64,000 bases of DNA from Allopusillimonas ginsengisoli (GTDB lineage Bacteria > Pseudomonadota > Gammaproteobacteria > Burkholderiales > Burkholderiaceae_B): NCBI GenBank assembly GCA_005239165.1, contig RAPG01000003.1:1-64000 (forward strand), read 5' to 3'. Below, piece after piece: positions 33,719 to 44,540 of this stretch (positions are counted from its first letter, which is position 1; the number at the start of each line of letters is the position of its first letter). The notes under the pieces are model-generated. The model ran no database searches. It was not told the origin of the DNA and saw only the letters and a list, made by a program, of their open reading frames with translations. The position numbers were made by a program, and so were the translations under genes.

Positions 33719-34996
33719 TCAGGCGGCAGCCTGGCGGGCAGGCAGACAGTAACCCTGACGCGGCAAAATTAGCGCAACACCACCAGCAATAAATAAAAAT
33801 ACTGCCGCACTGCCAAAGGCAAGCCAGTGGGTGCCAAAGGTTTCGTAACCCCATCCGCCCAACCACGAGCTGATCATGCCGCCTATCTGGTGGCCAAGAT
33901 AAGACGTGCCATACAGTACGCCTACCAGGCGCACTCCGTAGACATCGGCCAGAATCGCAGAAGAGAGCGCAACGCTTCCGGCCCAAACGATGCCGCCAAC
34001 CGCAGCAACGGTATATAGCTGCCACTGTGTGCCGGCAATCAGCAGGCCGATAAAGCCCAGCCCGCGCACAAAGAAAATAGCCGACAGTATGTGCTTTCTG
34101 GGCAGAATATCGGAGATCCGCCCCAGTATCAGCGTGCTGAAGATAGCAACAAGGCCTATCATGCCAATGCCCAGTGAGCTGGTGGTGGCATCAAAACCAT
34201 GATCGACGAGCATGGGTACGCCATGCGTGCCAAGCAGGTTCATGCTGTAGCCGCAGGCAAACAAGCCCAGGGTTATTTTCCAGAAAGGGCGTGTGGCCAT
34301 CGCTTCGCGCAGTGTGAGGCTGGGTGCCGTCGCCCGGCTTTCTGCCGATGTGGGTCGGTCTGTTGTTGCTGCGATCTGACGGCTGGGCGGCAGATCGGCT
34401 TGCTCTGGCGCATCTTCACGCACCACGAATAGGGTGGTGGGTATGGCAAGCAAGGCAAAAACCACGGCGTACCCGATCAGCGTAGATTGCCAGCCAAACA
34501 TACCAATAGACCAGGTAAACAGAGGGGTGACCACCGCAATGCCCGCCATTGAACCCGTGGAAAGAAAAAACAGGGCCATACCTCGTTGCCGCACAAACCA
34601 ACGGCTTAGCACCGGTGTCAGCGCCACCGGACTGACGAAGGCCAGTCCGATTGACAGAAATATTCCAAACGCGAGAAAAAAGCTCAAGGGCGCGTGAGCA
34701 TTGACCGTCCAGATGACACTTGCAACGACAATAACAGTGCCGAGCAACAGTACGAATCGTGTGCCGAAGCGTGCTACCAGATAACCCGCCAGCGGCATAC
34801 CTAGCCCATAGAACAGCATGCCTATGGCAATGATGCCGGAAAGCAGGCTGCGGCTAAAACCGAGACTTTTTGTGATGGGCAGGAAGAAGGGGCCGATGCC
34901 CATACGCAGGCCGACTGTTAGTAGCGTCAGGGTTGCCGCTGCTGCGACGATGTTCCAACCAAAGTACCACTGACTTTCGCTACTGATTCTACTCAA
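33719..34996 (-). CDS. MFS transporter
   Basis: A 425-residue permease with about 12 membrane helices (for example LTLLTVGLRMGIGPFFLPI, LLSGIIAIGMLFYGLGMPLAG, WALLAIPTTLF region, FGSAAVFLFIAGGVALIL). A cytoplasmic loop (about 200-225) separates the two halves. The pattern (GWNIV start, GYLVARFGTR loop after TM2) fits the oxalate/monocarboxylate-type MFS group. The substrate is unknown; catabolic genes nearby suggest an organic acid. A strong hairpin and then nrdJ lie upstream. Confidence 0.88.
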   Translation of the reverse strand: MSRISSESQWYFGWNIVAAAATLTLLTVGLRMGIGPFFLPITKSLGFSRSLLSGIIAIGMLFYGLGMPLAGYLVARFGTRFVLLLGTVIVVASVIWTVNAHAPLSFFLAFGIFLSIGLAFVSPVALTPVLSRWFVRQRGMALFFLSTGSMAGIAVVTPLFTWSIGMFGWQSTLIGYAVVFALLAIPTTLFVVREDAPEQADLPPSRQIAATTDRPTSAESRATAPSLTLREAMATRPFWKITLGLFACGYSMNLLGTHGVPMLVDHGFDATTSSLGIGMIGLVAIFSTLILGRISDILPRKHILSAIFFVRGLGFIGLLIAGTQWQLYTVAAVGGIVWAGSVALSSAILADVYGVRLVGVLYGTSYLGHQIGGMISSWLGGWGYETFGTHWLAFGSAAVFLFIAGGVALILPRQGYCLPARQAAA

Positions 34997-35062
34997 GGTG
35001 TTCTCCTGCCTTGTCCGGCTGCTGTGCCTCGCGGCACCAAAAAATGCTGCCTGAAAACGGAT

Positions 35063-35095
35063 CAGGCGTCTGCGATTCTAAATCGCAGACGCCTG
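35063..35095 (-). terminator. Strong hairpin downstream of nrdJ
   Basis: CAGGCGTCTGCGATT (35063-35077) pairs perfectly with AATCGCAGACGCCTG (35081-35095) around a 3-base loop. It lies between the nrdJ stop and the MFS start, so on the minus strand it probably ends nrdJ transcription; the following T-run (TTTT) is short. Confidence 0.7.
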
Positions 35096-35169
35096 AGTTT
35101 ATGCTGAATGCTGCTTTATTACTTTACTACATTACTAAATAACCTGTTCAGCTATAGGCGCAGAAGTAC

Positions 35170-38025
35170 TTAACCGCATGCGCCAATAGCCCCGCAGGCT
35201 GTGCAGAACTCGCAGCCATCTTTTTTGATGACGGCGAGATTGCCGCATTCGGCGCAGCGTTTGCCCGCCATGGGCGTGGTTTCAAGCGCAAGCCGGCCCT
35301 GTCTGGGGTCTTCGGCCACGACACCCATAGCGTTTACGGGCATGCCTTCTTCGGTAAGAATGCCCAGCATGGCGTAGCGGTGGATAACAAGCTGTGCAAT
35401 ATAAGCGACGGTAGAGGGGTAGTTGGCCTGTTTTTCGCTACCGGGCACCCGCGCCAGAAAGTCGCCGCGCGGCTCGGCGTAGTTGAGCAGCTTGCGCAGT
35501 TTCATGGCGATCCAGGCTGGGTCGATAACGCGCATATCCAGGCTGAGCAGCTTGCACAACCCGTCGAGTGCGCGCGGGTGGGCGCCAGTTAGCCACATGC
35601 TGTAGGGGCGTCGGCTGCCGTCCGGCATTTGCAGTTCTTTCAGCATGAGCACAAAGTCGTCGTCTGTGGCCGGGTTGCGCACGTCTGCCACCCAGGCCAG
35701 GGTGCCGTCGGTACCGGTCTTGGGCTCGCGCGGCGCAAACAGGGCATTCAGGACGGGAGAAGGGTCGTTGTCGCGGGGTTCCAGTGCGCCAAGGCTGTTG
35801 TAACGCCACTCGACCAGACGGGCTAGCGCTGCGGTGGCACTGGGTACGGCCACTGGCTCGCCTTCGGGCGGCATGGGCATTTTGAAGCCGTCGCCATAGG
35901 CGCTGGCCAGTACTGAAAGTTTTTTGCGCAGCCATCCGCGGTCGTTGGCGCGCATATCGCTTGATAATGTTTTGGCGATGGCGTCCAGCCCGCGAGGAGG
36001 TTGCCCCCCCAGTACCCACACTTCGAACGGCACGTGGTCCTGATCGGCCACCACAATGGCGAACTCGCCCTGGGGTGTGGCAATGGTTTCGCTAACCCAT
36101 CCCGAAGCGCCAGCTGGCAGGCTGGGCCGCGACGGCCAGCGTAGCGAAGCCAGGGGCGGCGACATGGCGACCTCGGTCAGCACGATACGCTTGTCCTGCT
36201 CCGACAAGGTGATTGGCTGTGGGGCCAGAGCACCTGAGTCTGCGGAGGTGGACAGTACAGCGCCCAGAATATTATTGGGCCGGTAGGTGGTGATGCCCTT
36301 CAGGCCTTTATGCCAGGCCTGCGCATAAAGGCTTTTGAAGTCTTCGTAGGGGTAGTCGACAGGCACGTTGACTGTTTTGGAAATGGCTGCATCCACGTAG
36401 GGGGCTACGGCAGCTACCATCAGCATATGGTCGATGGCCGATATTTCGAGCGCTGAAACAAATGCATCGGGAAGATTTTCGACATCGCCATCCATGGCGC
36501 GATATACGCGGTAGGCATGATCTTCGACGGTGTAGTCTTTTTTGCTGCCGTCATGCATGCGCTTGGTGCGCGTGTAGGCCCAGGAAAACGGCGGCTCAAT
36601 GCCATTAGAGGCATTGTCTGCAAATGCCAGCGAAATCGTGCCTGTGGGTGCAATAGACGTAAGATGCGAGTTTCGGATACCGTGTTCGCGTATAGCGGCT
36701 TTCAGTGCTTCTGGCAGACGCGAGGCAAAGCCAGTTGCCAGATACTTGTCGGCCTCGAAAAGGGGGAAGGGGCCGCGCTCCTTGGCCAGATCGACCGATG
36801 CCTCGTAGGCGGCATCACGTAGCTCTCGGGCCATACGGGCCGCAAGCTCCCGCCCTTGTTCGGAGTCGTAGCGTATTCCCAGCATGATCAAGGCGTCCCC
36901 CAGACCTGTAAACCCCAGACCGAGGCGGCGTTTGGCATCGGCTTCGCGTTTTTGTTCGTCCAGGGGCCAGTTAGTGACGGTGAGCACGTTGTCGAGCATG
37001 CGAACGGCCAGTTTTGCCGCCTTCGCCATGCTGTTGTAGTCGAAACTAGCACTGTCGCTAAACGGGTTGGTGACATAGACAGCAAGATTAAGACTACCCA
37101 GGCAGCAGCACCCGTGGTCAGGCAGGGGTTGTTCACCGCAAGGGTTAGTTGATTCAATACGCTCGCAATAGTCGAGATTGTTGTCGGCATTGATGCGATC
37201 CATGTAAAGCACGCCGGGCTCGGCCGCAGCATAGGTGCTTTGCATGATGAGATCCCAGACTTCACGCGCACGTACGCTGCGATAAACCCACAAACCGTCG
37301 TCACGCAAGTATGCGCCCTGTTCTTTCAGAATTTGGTTGGGTTCGGCAGCGTGCACGAGTTCGAAGCAGCCGTCGGATTCGACGGCGTCCATGAACGCGT
37401 CGGTAACGCCGACTGAGACATTAAAATTATTGAGCTGGCCGCGCTCCTGCTTGGCAGTGATGAATTCTTTGATGTCGGGGTGTGTGACATCAAGCACGCC
37501 CATCTGTGCACCGCGGCGGGCACCGGCTGATTCTACGGTTTCGCATGATCGGTCAAACACGCGCATATACGAAATAGGGCCAGAGGCACTGCTTCCGGTG
37601 CCTTTGACCAGTGCGCCTTTTGGACGTATGGCTGAAAAGTTGTAACCCACGCCACCACCGCGACGCATAGTCTCGGCGGCCTGGGCCAGTGCCGTATAAA
37701 TGCCTGGTTTGCCATCGACTTCTTCTGTGATGGAGTCGCCTACCGGTTGTACAAAACAGTTGATCAGCGTGCTGTGCAGCTGCGTGCCCGCGGCACTGTT
37801 GATGCGGCCGGCCGGGATAAAGCCGTGCTGCATGGCCCACAGAAACTCTTCAGTGTATTTTCTTTGCTGCTCGGCCGGTTCAGCTTGGGCAAGTGCGCCC
37901 GCGACCCGTGCCCGCACTTCGTCGATGGTAGTTTCGCCATTTTTGGCGTATTTTTCGATCAGGACCTCGATGGAAATATCCTGGGGCTGAGCCAGTGAGA
38001 TGGCTATGTTTTCAAGCTGTTGCAT
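35170..38025 (-). CDS. nrdJ: Class II (adenosylcobalamin-dependent) ribonucleotide reductase
   Basis: A 951-residue enzyme that makes deoxyribonucleotides with or without oxygen. Catalytic features: [48 protein letters not shown] with the active-site Cys, and IAPTGTISL. The C-terminal part has two TSCPD-like repeats (about residues 630-860) and ends in a Cys-rich cluster ([26 protein letters not shown]) which shuttles electrons from thioredoxin. The start at 38025 is preferred over a Met 36 codons upstream because that stretch is Arg/Pro-rich. No cobalamin riboswitch or clear NrdR box is seen upstream. Confidence 0.96.
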   Translation of the reverse strand: MQQLENIAISLAQPQDISIEVLIEKYAKNGETTIDEVRARVAGALAQAEPAEQQRKYTEEFLWAMQHGFIPAGRINSAAGTQLHSTLINCFVQPVGDSITEEVDGKPGIYTALAQAAETMRRGGGVGYNFSAIRPKGALVKGTGSSASGPISYMRVFDRSCETVESAGARRGAQMGVLDVTHPDIKEFITAKQERGQLNNFNVSVGVTDAFMDAVESDGCFELVHAAEPNQILKEQGAYLRDDGLWVYRSVRAREVWDLIMQSTYAAAEPGVLYMDRINADNNLDYCERIESTNPCGEQPLPDHGCCCLGSLNLAVYVTNPFSDSASFDYNSMAKAAKLAVRMLDNVLTVTNWPLDEQKREADAKRRLGLGFTGLGDALIMLGIRYDSEQGRELAARMARELRDAAYEASVDLAKERGPFPLFEADKYLATGFASRLPEALKAAIREHGIRNSHLTSIAPTGTISLAFADNASNGIEPPFSWAYTRTKRMHDGSKKDYTVEDHAYRVYRAMDGDVENLPDAFVSALEISAIDHMLMVAAVAPYVDAAISKTVNVPVDYPYEDFKSLYAQAWHKGLKGITTYRPNNILGAVLSTSADSGALAPQPITLSEQDKRIVLTEVAMSPPLASLRWPSRPSLPAGASGWVSETIATPQGEFAIVVADQDHVPFEVWVLGGQPPRGLDAIAKTLSSDMRANDRGWLRKKLSVLASAYGDGFKMPMPPEGEPVAVPSATAALARLVEWRYNSLGALEPRDNDPSPVLNALFAPREPKTGTDGTLAWVADVRNPATDDDFVLMLKELQMPDGSRRPYSMWLTGAHPRALDGLCKLLSLDMRVIDPAWIAMKLRKLLNYAEPRGDFLARVPGSEKQANYPSTVAYIAQLVIHRYAMLGILTEEGMPVNAMGVVAEDPRQGRLALETTPMAGKRCAECGNLAVIKKDGCEFCTACGAIGACG

Positions 38026-38190
38026 GGTGAATGGGCTCCTGGGGCCCGGCGGCGCGTGCGAGGTGCGACGCGCCGGTATTCTGGGCGCTATGGTTTGGTG
38101 CTTAATGATACGAATACGCCTCTGGCGGCGCATTGACCTGCATTAACCTCGCAAGTGCGCCGCTATACGTTGCAGGGCGCGTGTCAGGTT

Positions 38191-38934
38191 TCAGTCGGCG
38201 TCTGCGGCCGGGGGGGCGACATATACCCCTTGTATCTGATGGGTTTTCAGGGCTGCCTGTACGGTGCCGTCTGACTTCATTTCTTCGACAAAGTCACACA
38301 GATAAGCAATTGCCTCGGGGCTGCTGTTTTTTGGCATACCCATGGCCTGTCTGATCACCATGAAATGCCCTTCAAGCACACGCAGACTTCCGAGTCGCTG
38401 TGCGTCGGCCTCTAGCTGCTGGCGTACACCGGCAGCTACGTCAGCCTGTGTGGCCAGGAATGTATCAACAACTGTCGGGGATGAGGGCGCGTGTTCGATC
38501 ATGGCTTGCTTGAGTTCTCGTGTGAGAAACAGGTCGTAAGCGCTGCCTTTGCCCACCGTGACGCGTACATCTTTGCGATCAATCTGGTCTATGTGGGTGA
38601 TGGGGGAGTCATTGCGCACCAAATACGTGCCTTCGATATGCACGTAGGGTGGGGTAAAGGCAATTTGCTCGCCACGCTTGGGATCAACGGCGAAGAAGCC
38701 GATGTCGGCATGCCCTGCAGCGACGGCCTCGACCGACTCACGTGCCGTCTTGAAAATGACAAGTTCAAGCTCTACGTCAAGACGGCCGGCGAGTTTACGG
38801 GCCAGGTCGACAGAGACGCCTTTGGCCCCGGCCCCCGCAGGATCGGCAGCGGCCAGAATGGCATTGCCGGTGTTAATGGAGGCGCGAAGTTTGCCTGTGG
38901 GCGCAAAGGCGGCGCGAAGATCCGGGTTCGTCAT
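38191..38934 (-). CDS. ABC-type solute-binding protein family 3, no signal peptide
   Basis: A 247-residue SBP_bac_3 protein. TGKLRASINTGNAILA, GVSVDLARKLAGRLDVELELVIF and AGHADIGFFAVDPKRGEQIAFTPPYV are typical for amino-acid-binding proteins, but the N terminus (MTNPDLRAAFAPTGKL) has no signal peptide; the mature fold begins almost at once. It is either a cytoplasmic sensor-like binding protein or one with a mis-assigned or lost start. No transporter genes are next to it. It lies between nrdJ and selU on the same strand. Confidence 0.82.
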   Translation of the reverse strand: MTNPDLRAAFAPTGKLRASINTGNAILAAADPAGAGAKGVSVDLARKLAGRLDVELELVIFKTARESVEAVAAGHADIGFFAVDPKRGEQIAFTPPYVHIEGTYLVRNDSPITHIDQIDRKDVRVTVGKGSAYDLFLTRELKQAMIEHAPSSPTVVDTFLATQADVAAGVRQQLEADAQRLGSLRVLEGHFMVIRQAMGMPKNSSPEAIAYLCDFVEEMKSDGTVQAALKTHQIQGVYVAPPAADAD

Positions 38935-38989
38935 AGCATCATGCTCCGATGGTTGATTATGAAGAAGACGGCGTTGCAGCGTCGGCGGG

Positions 38990-40096
38990 TTACCCCCTGC
39001 GCTGCCGCGCGCGCGCTAGAAGATACTCTACCACCTCTTCGTGACTGCCACTAAATACCGTTCGCTCAGCCTTGCTATTGCGTTGATACGCGTACATGGG
39101 GTCGTAATACTCGAGCAGCAGGGCGGTAATCCAGTCGCGGTGCAGTTCTAGGTCGCCATCGCGCTGTTGTCGCGTCAGCGCCTCATCCATAATGGCCGCC
39201 AGGCGTTGGTATCGCTCATTGCCCAGTCGCTTCACAATTTTTTGCAGACTCAGACGCAGCTGCTCCGCAAAGGCCTCGAGCCCTGTTTCTTCACCATCAC
39301 GTACGGTAAATTCTGCAGCAAGGTCAATGACATAGTCGCGCAAAATGCGGGCGACACGGTTTTCAAGCGTGTCTTCCAGCCAGACTCGTGGGTAATTTTG
39401 CATACCGGCGTGCAGAGACGGCGGTACAAAGCAGCGGCCCACTGTACGACTTTCCTCTTCGAGTACAAACTGATCCAGGCCCTCTGCACGTTTTTTCAGA
39501 AAATCAATGGCCAGGCTGTTTTCAAAATCGATTTGAGCAGGTTGCGGCGTGGCGTGCTTGCCGAAGCTGGAGCCGCGATGATGAGCGTGACCTTCGAGGT
39601 CAATGGCATGGTCCAGGCAATGAAGCAGCTCTGTTTTGCCGGATCCCGTTAGCCCGCCAACCAGAATGAAATCACATTCGGCAACTGCAGCCTCAGTGGT
39701 GTTGACAAGAAAACCGCGCATGGCCTTGTAGCCGCCCTCGATACGGGGGTACTCAATGCCCGACTCGGCCAGCCATTGCTGGGCGATGCCGGATCGCAAT
39801 CCGCCTCGAAAGCAGTACAGCATGCCGTTGGGATGCTGGCGTGCGAAGCGCTGCCATGCATGGATGCGTTCTTCGCGCTTGGCCCCGGAAACCAGTTGGT
39901 GCCCCAGTGCGATGGCCGCCGTCTGACCCTGCTGCTTGTAGCAGGTTCCAACCAGGTGGCGTTCTTCGTCGTCCATGAGGGGCAGGTTGATGGCGTTCGG
40001 AAAAGCCCCTTTCAGATACTCAGCCGGAGCGCGCAGATCGGCCATCGGCGTGTCAGCAAGAAACAGATCGCGATAACAGTTGGTGGTGTTATCCAT
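38990..40096 (-). CDS. selU: tRNA 2-selenouridine synthase (SelU/MnmH)
   Basis: A 368-residue enzyme that replaces sulfur by selenium at wobble 2-thiouridine. An N-terminal rhodanese domain with the catalytic Cys in [16 protein letters not shown] (about residue 95) is followed by a P-loop [13 protein letters not shown] (about 147-159). The start overlaps the stop of selD by one base (TGATG), so both are one unit. It uses selenophosphate from SelD. Length is normal. Confidence 0.95.
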   Translation of the reverse strand: MDNTTNCYRDLFLADTPMADLRAPAEYLKGAFPNAINLPLMDDEERHLVGTCYKQQGQTAAIALGHQLVSGAKREERIHAWQRFARQHPNGMLYCFRGGLRSGIAQQWLAESGIEYPRIEGGYKAMRGFLVNTTEAAVAECDFILVGGLTGSGKTELLHCLDHAIDLEGHAHHRGSSFGKHATPQPAQIDFENSLAIDFLKKRAEGLDQFVLEEESRTVGRCFVPPSLHAGMQNYPRVWLEDTLENRVARILRDYVIDLAAEFTVRDGEETGLEAFAEQLRLSLQKIVKRLGNERYQRLAAIMDEALTRQQRDGDLELHRDWITALLLEYYDPMYAYQRNSKAERTVFSGSHEEVVEYLLARARQRRG

Positions 40097-41130
40097 CAGG
40101 CGATGACCACTCCGTGTTCTTGGCGGGCCATCATCTGGCCAATGGGGGAGAGGCTGAGCCCTATGTCACTGGCCATGGACAGGAAGCGCTCCACCCCTTC
40201 GGGTGCCACGGCCACCAGTAGCCCGCCGCTGGTCTGCGGGTCGCACAGAAAGTGCTTTTGCAGTTCTGAGATGGCGCCGACACCATGCCCATAGCTGTCG
40301 AAGTTGCGCAGGGTGCCGCCGGGTACGCAGCCTTCGGCCAGATAATAATCGACACCGGCCAGACGGGGAATGGCGTCGTACTGCAAGCGTGCAGTTAGCC
40401 CGCTGCCGTCGGCCATTTCGAGCAAATGACCCAGCAGGCCGAAACCGGTGACGTCGGTCATGGCCGTTACGGCGTCCAGTTTGGCAAAATGGCTGCCTGC
40501 GCTGTTGGGTGTGCACATGCACTCGCACGCCACCCCAAAGTCTGCATTGCGCAGCTTGCCCTTTTTTTCGGCAGTGGTCAGTATGCCTATGCCCAGCGGT
40601 TTGGTCAGAAACAGAATACTGCCTTCGGTGGCGGTATCGTTGCGCTTCAGATGGCGTCGGTCGACCGTGCCCGTGACGGCGAGCCCAAAAATGGGCTCGG
40701 GCGCATCAATGGAGTGGCCGCCGGCCAGGGCGATGCCTGCGGCGTCGCAGGCCGCGCGCCCGCCACGAATAACGTCGCGTGCGACCTCGGGTGGCAGCAC
40801 ATTAACAGGCCAGCCCAGAATGGCAATGGCCATGATGGGAGTGCCGCCCATGGCGTAGATATCGCTGATGGCATTCGTGCCTGCAATACGACCGAAATCG
40901 TAAGGGTCATCGACAATGGGCATGAAAAAATCAGTGGTGGAAACAATGCCGCGCTCATCGTCTAGTCCGTAAACGGCGGCGTCGTCACGCGAGGTATTGC
41001 CTACCCATAATCTGGGGTCGGCATTTTGCGAGCCACTGCCTGCCAGAATAGTGTCAAGGACGCGGGGTGAAATTTTGCAGCCACAGCCCGCGCCGTGACT
41101 GTATTGGGTGAGACGGATGGGTTCGTTCAT
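40096..41130 (-). CDS. selD: Selenide, water dikinase
   Basis: A 344-residue enzyme that makes selenophosphate from selenide and ATP. The N terminus [13 protein letters not shown] holds the catalytic Cys and Lys (Cys17 and Lys20). Further seen are [38 protein letters not shown] and [13 protein letters not shown]. It is the first gene of the selD-selU unit. A tandem repeat of 14-bp units lies upstream in the gap to yggS. No selA or selB is in the window, so here SelD feeds at least tRNA modification. Confidence 0.96.
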   Translation of the reverse strand: MNEPIRLTQYSHGAGCGCKISPRVLDTILAGSGSQNADPRLWVGNTSRDDAAVYGLDDERGIVSTTDFFMPIVDDPYDFGRIAGTNAISDIYAMGGTPIMAIAILGWPVNVLPPEVARDVIRGGRAACDAAGIALAGGHSIDAPEPIFGLAVTGTVDRRHLKRNDTATEGSILFLTKPLGIGILTTAEKKGKLRNADFGVACECMCTPNSAGSHFAKLDAVTAMTDVTGFGLLGHLLEMADGSGLTARLQYDAIPRLAGVDYYLAEGCVPGGTLRNFDSYGHGVGAISELQKHFLCDPQTSGGLLVAVAPEGVERFLSMASDIGLSLSPIGQMMARQEHGVVIA

Positions 41131-41174
41131 GTGAAAGCTGGCCTGTGGTGTCAGTAGATGGTCTGGTCTGCAGC

Positions 41175-41285
41175 GCTATGTCTGTACCGCTATATCTTTA
41201 TGGCTATGTCTATGCGGCTATGTCTATACCGTAATGTCTATACAGCTAGCCTATATAGCTATGCCTGTAACGCTTTGTCTGTGCC
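41175..41285. repeat. Eight imperfect 14-bp tandem repeats
   Basis: Units of consensus GCTATGTCTATACC follow one another eight times (one unit is 13 bp) in the gap between the yggS stop and the selD start. Unit 1 is gctatgtctgtacc at 41175 and the last, gctttgtctgtgcc, ends at 41285. Plus-strand translation across it is only a product of the repeat. Confidence 0.85.
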
Positions 41286-41286
41286 G

Positions 41287-42039
41287 TTATTTTACTGGTC
41301 GGGTTTTTGTCTCGGGCCAGTAATAATCATCGTTGTAAATACGCCCGCCAAATATGGCTGTGCCGATGCGCACTTCGGTAGACCCCTCTTCAATGGCGAT
41401 CTCAAAGTCACCGCTCATCCCCATAGACAGACGTTCCATTTCAATGCCATCTATGGCTTCTTCGCGCATGCGGTCGCGCAACTGGCGCAATGTGCGAAAG
41501 CAGGCGCGCACGGCGTCCTGATCGCGCAGATTGATGGCAAGCGTCATCAGCCCGCGTATGCGCAGCGTGGGCATGTCGCGAGCAACCTGGCGCAGAAACG
41601 GAAGCAGTTCATCAGGCGGTAAGCCATACTTGGTGGGCTCGGTCGATGTTTTGATCTGCACCAGTGCGTCGATGGCGCGCCCTTCATGCTGCAGACGACG
41701 CTCCAGCGCAACAGCCAGGTCGAGACGGTCAAGCGACTGGATTTCGGAAGCCATTCGTGCAATGTCTTTGGCTTTGTTGGTTTGCAGATTGCCAATCATG
41801 ACCCAGTCAATGCCGCAGTCTGACAGAGGCTCGAATTTACTGCGAATTTCCTGCGCTTTGTTTTCGCCCAGCCGTTTTTCGCCGGCGGCGACCGCTTCTC
41901 GTATGGGTTCTTCACCAAAGGTTTTGCTGACCGGAAGCAGAGTTACCGAGCCTGGCGCCCGCCCGGCGCGCTGTGCACAGTCGTCAATGCGTTGCCGGAC
42001 GGTTGTCAGCCGTGAACTGATTGAATCTTGTTGTGCCAT
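41287..42039 (-). CDS. yggS: PLP homeostasis protein YggS
   Basis: A 250-residue single-domain PLP-binding TIM-barrel protein (YggS/PROSC/PLPBP). The PLP Lys lies in LLPVSKTFGEEPIREA (about residue 39). HWVMIG-type motif appears as IDWVMIGNLQTNKAK, and the C-terminal LSMGMSGDFEIAIEEGSTEVRIGTAIFG is highly conserved. It buffers free PLP. The start at 42039 has a weak Shine-Dalgarno. It is 12 bases after the stop of the flavin-dependent oxidoreductase gene. Confidence 0.95.
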   Translation of the reverse strand: MAQQDSISSRLTTVRQRIDDCAQRAGRAPGSVTLLPVSKTFGEEPIREAVAAGEKRLGENKAQEIRSKFEPLSDCGIDWVMIGNLQTNKAKDIARMASEIQSLDRLDLAVALERRLQHEGRAIDALVQIKTSTEPTKYGLPPDELLPFLRQVARDMPTLRIRGLMTLAINLRDQDAVRACFRTLRQLRDRMREEAIDGIEMERLSMGMSGDFEIAIEEGSTEVRIGTAIFGGRIYNDDYYWPETKTRPVK

Positions 42040-42051
42040 GGTTGTCGTCGT

Positions 42052-43038
42052 TTATGCAAAGGAGGATAGGCTCGCCGTGATTTCATATGACTTGAGCCTG
42101 GCCTCAAAGTTGAATGTATTGGACGTAATCATGAGTTCGTCAGCGCCAGTGCGGTCAATGAATGCCTGCAGTTGCGAGGCGACGGTATCGGGTGCGCCAA
42201 TGGCTGAACATGAAAGCGTGTGGTCGAGCAGGGCCTGTGCCTGCGGACCCAGGTTTTCGACATAGCCCTCTACAGGCGGTGGTAACCGTGATGGTTTGCC
42301 AGTACGCAGGTTTACAAACGATTGCTGCCAGGAGGTTGCCAGAAAACGGGCCTGCTCGTCAGTATCGGCGGCAAACACATTAAAGCCCAGCATGACGTAA
42401 GGTTTGGCAAGCTGGGAAGAGGGCTTGAAGGTGCTGCGGTATAGCTCTATGGCCTGCATCATTTGCTGGGGGGCAAAATGTGAAGCAAATGCGTAAGGCA
42501 GCCCGAGTGCGGCGGCAAGTTGCGCACCAAAAAGGCTGGAACCGAGAATCCAGATTGGAACGTTAAGGCCTTTGCCCGGTACAGCCTGCACTGGCTGACG
42601 CGGTTCGTCTGACATGTAATCCATAAGCTCGACAACATCGCGCGGAAAGGCGTCGGGGTCGGAGGACAGGTTACGGCGCATTGCCCGTGAAGTGACTTGA
42701 TCTGAACCGGGGGCCCGGCCCAGACCCAGGTCGATACGGCCAGGGTATAGCGACTCAAGCGTGCCGAATTGCTCGGCGATCACTAGGGGAGAGTGGTTGG
42801 GCAGCATAATGCCGCCCGCGCCAACGCGTATGCTTTTGGTGCCTGCGGCCACGTGAGAAATCAAAATAGCGGTAGCGGCGCTGGCAATACCAGGCATGCC
42901 ATGATGCTCCGCCATCCAGTAACGCTTATACCCCCATTTTTCGGCATGCTGCGCCAGGCTTAGCGTGTTGCGGAATGAGTCGGCGGCAGTGCCACCCTCA
43001 ATGATAGGGGCAAGGTCAAGTACGGAGAAACGCGTCAT
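42052..43038 (-). CDS. LLM-class flavin-dependent oxidoreductase
   Basis: A 328-residue luciferase-like monooxygenase of the MsnO8/YhbW type: [18 protein letters not shown] at the start, [39 protein letters not shown], and [19 protein letters not shown]2-dependent oxidation of an unknown substrate is expected. The start at 43038 is chosen because the family starts here; the longer upstream frame reads through non-coding sequence. A flavin reductase partner is not adjacent. Confidence 0.9.
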   Translation of the reverse strand: MTRFSVLDLAPIIEGGTAADSFRNTLSLAQHAEKWGYKRYWMAEHHGMPGIASAATAILISHVAAGTKSIRVGAGGIMLPNHSPLVIAEQFGTLESLYPGRIDLGLGRAPGSDQVTSRAMRRNLSSDPDAFPRDVVELMDYMSDEPRQPVQAVPGKGLNVPIWILGSSLFGAQLAAALGLPYAFASHFAPQQMMQAIELYRSTFKPSSQLAKPYVMLGFNVFAADTDEQARFLATSWQQSFVNLRTGKPSRLPPPVEGYVENLGPQAQALLDHTLSCSAIGAPDTVASQLQAFIDRTGADELMITSNTFNFEARLKSYEITASLSSFA

Positions 43039-43479
43039 AGATATGTAGTAGCTACCAATGCAAGAAGTGAGCGGCGAAACAGAGTGGCTGGTCAAGTTGT
43101 GTTTTGGCGTGTGCCAATACGAGGTCCGATGACCAACCTGATAATCCAGTTTATCAGTATGGAAGTATAGGCTCCCTGCCCATTTTTTTCGCTGCATGCA
43201 GGTTGGGCGCGAGCGACGACCTGATGGTTTGGTGATCGCCAGTTGAGAAAAGCGCTTCGATAACGCTTGAGCGTGGCATTTGGCCTGCGTGTCCGCAGGC
43301 TTGAGTTAGTTGACGCTGAAGCTTCGGGCGATACGGATATTTTCGCTCGTGCGTCTGTGGCTTAAACTTCATTTTTATCAGATGTGACGCTGTGTCGGGT
43401 TGCAGCGCAAACGGCACCGGTCGCCGGCTACCCGGTTTTCGGGCTTTCGGCGACCGGTTTTACCTTGCCTGCCTGAAAC
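43039..43479. other. Gene-free stretch between two minus-strand genes
   Basis: About 440 bases with no convincing gene. A short minus-strand frame (43154-43417) is basic, lacks family features and has no clear ribosome binding site. A hairpin GGTCGCCGGCTACCC...CGGCGACC (43419-43454, ccggtcgccgg and ggcgaccgg) lies just downstream of the PRC-barrel gene and is its probable terminator. Confidence 0.45.
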
Positions 43480-44115
43480 TTACTTCTTAACTTCTACTTT
43501 AGGAAGGGCTTTCAGCTGGTCCTTGGTAAATCCAGGCAAGACCATTTTGTCGCCATTTTGCTGAATCTTCTCATACGGGATGGCAACGTTATGTTCGCCC
43601 AGACCAAGAAAGCCGCCTGCGCCTACGATGAAGTAGGCCGCCTGGCCATCGGAAGCTAGCACGACATCGCTGATGTCACCGATTTTTTCGTCGGTTTCGT
43701 TGTACACCGACTTGCCCATAATTGATTTTTTAACGCTTATGCCAGATATGGCCTGCTTTTGTTCGTCGGCATCTGCTTTTTCGTTCTTCATCGGCATTGA
43801 TGCTGCCGCTTCAGGGGCTGAGGCGCCGGGCGCGGGCTCGGGTGCCGTATAAGGCGGCGTTTTCGTGCTGTCGGAGTCTGGGGCGGGTGCAGCAGGGGCT
43901 CCAGCGGCACCTTCACCGGTTGAGCCTCCAGTGCCCTGACCCGTTGATGGAACGTCTGATGCGGAGTTACCCGTTTTTGCCGAGTTGGAAGAACCACTGG
44001 TGCTTGCAGCTGCAGGGTCAGTTTTCATCGTGTCAGCAGTTTTATCTTGCGCGTATAGCGTAGGTGCAAAAACCATTGGCATGGTGCAAGCGGCGATAGC
44101 GATAAGCTTTTTCAT
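43480..44115 (-). CDS. Secreted PRC-barrel domain protein
   Basis: A 211-residue exported protein. Signal peptide MKKLIAIAACTMPMVFAPTLYA, then a low-complexity Ala/Ser/Pro/Thr/Gly-rich stretch (about 25-120), then a PRC-barrel (ISVKKSIMGKSVYNETDEKIGDI, SDVVLASDGQAAYFIVGAGGFLGLGEHNVAIPYEKI). Such proteins are found in the periplasm or envelope of Betaproteobacteria; the function is not established. AGGAG lies before the ATG. It is divergent from the glycine-zipper lipoprotein gene. Confidence 0.87.
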   Translation of the reverse strand: MKKLIAIAACTMPMVFAPTLYAQDKTADTMKTDPAAASTSGSSNSAKTGNSASDVPSTGQGTGGSTGEGAAGAPAAPAPDSDSTKTPPYTAPEPAPGASAPEAAASMPMKNEKADADEQKQAISGISVKKSIMGKSVYNETDEKIGDISDVVLASDGQAAYFIVGAGGFLGLGEHNVAIPYEKIQQNGDKMVLPGFTKDQLKALPKVEVKK

Positions 44116-44287
44116 GAGTTTCTCCTGTTAAACGACAGAATCTGTCCATTTCAGCCATAGCAAATACTGTGCCGCTGACCGGGCTGCGCCTTGCTCAATC
44201 CGGGTCAGGCACGACACTTGCTATGGAGCGGGGAATCCGGTTTTTCCGGCGTGAATATGATCTAAACACTAGCAGGGGGGTATTTAT

Positions 44288-44503
44288 ATGATTCCGATTA
44301 AACGAATAGCGAGTGCCGCTGTGATAGCGGTAATGATGGCAAGTCTGGGCGCATGCAGCGGCATGTCGCGCCAAGGCAAAAATACCGCGATCGGCGCAGG
44401 CGTTGGTGCAGCTGGCGGAGCAGTATTGACCGGCGGTAGTGCGCTGGGTACTTTAGGCGGTGCCGCTGTCGGTGGCATAGTTGGCCACGAAGCCAGCAAG
44501 TAA
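44288..44503 (+). CDS. Small glycine-zipper lipoprotein (OsmB-like)
   Basis: A 71-residue lipoprotein: MIPIKRIASAAVIAVMMASLGAC with lipobox Cys23, then GAGVGAAGGAVLTGG and GGAAVGGIVGHEASK, a glycine-zipper hairpin. OsmB-like small lipoproteins are stress-induced outer-membrane proteins. The Gly-rich strand at 44264-44280 (agcaggggggtattt) sits upstream of the start and may serve as ribosome binding site. It is followed by a small membrane protein gene. Confidence 0.85.
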   Translation: MIPIKRIASAAVIAVMMASLGACSGMSRQGKNTAIGAGVGAAGGAVLTGGSALGTLGGAAVGGIVGHEASK

Positions 44504-44540
44504 ATAATACAAATTACCAACAACAACACAGGGAGTCCCT

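Noticed and set aside
38026..38190. Cobalamin riboswitch upstream of nrdJ
   Set aside because: The leader is short and I see no B12-box-like sequence.
41158..41622. Plus-strand open frame over the selD-yggS gap
   Set aside because: Its first half is only translation of the 14-bp repeats and the rest is the reverse of yggS.
43154..43417. Possible small gene in the gap before the LLM gene
   Set aside because: No family features, no ribosome binding site, and it overlaps a non-coding hairpin-rich stretch.
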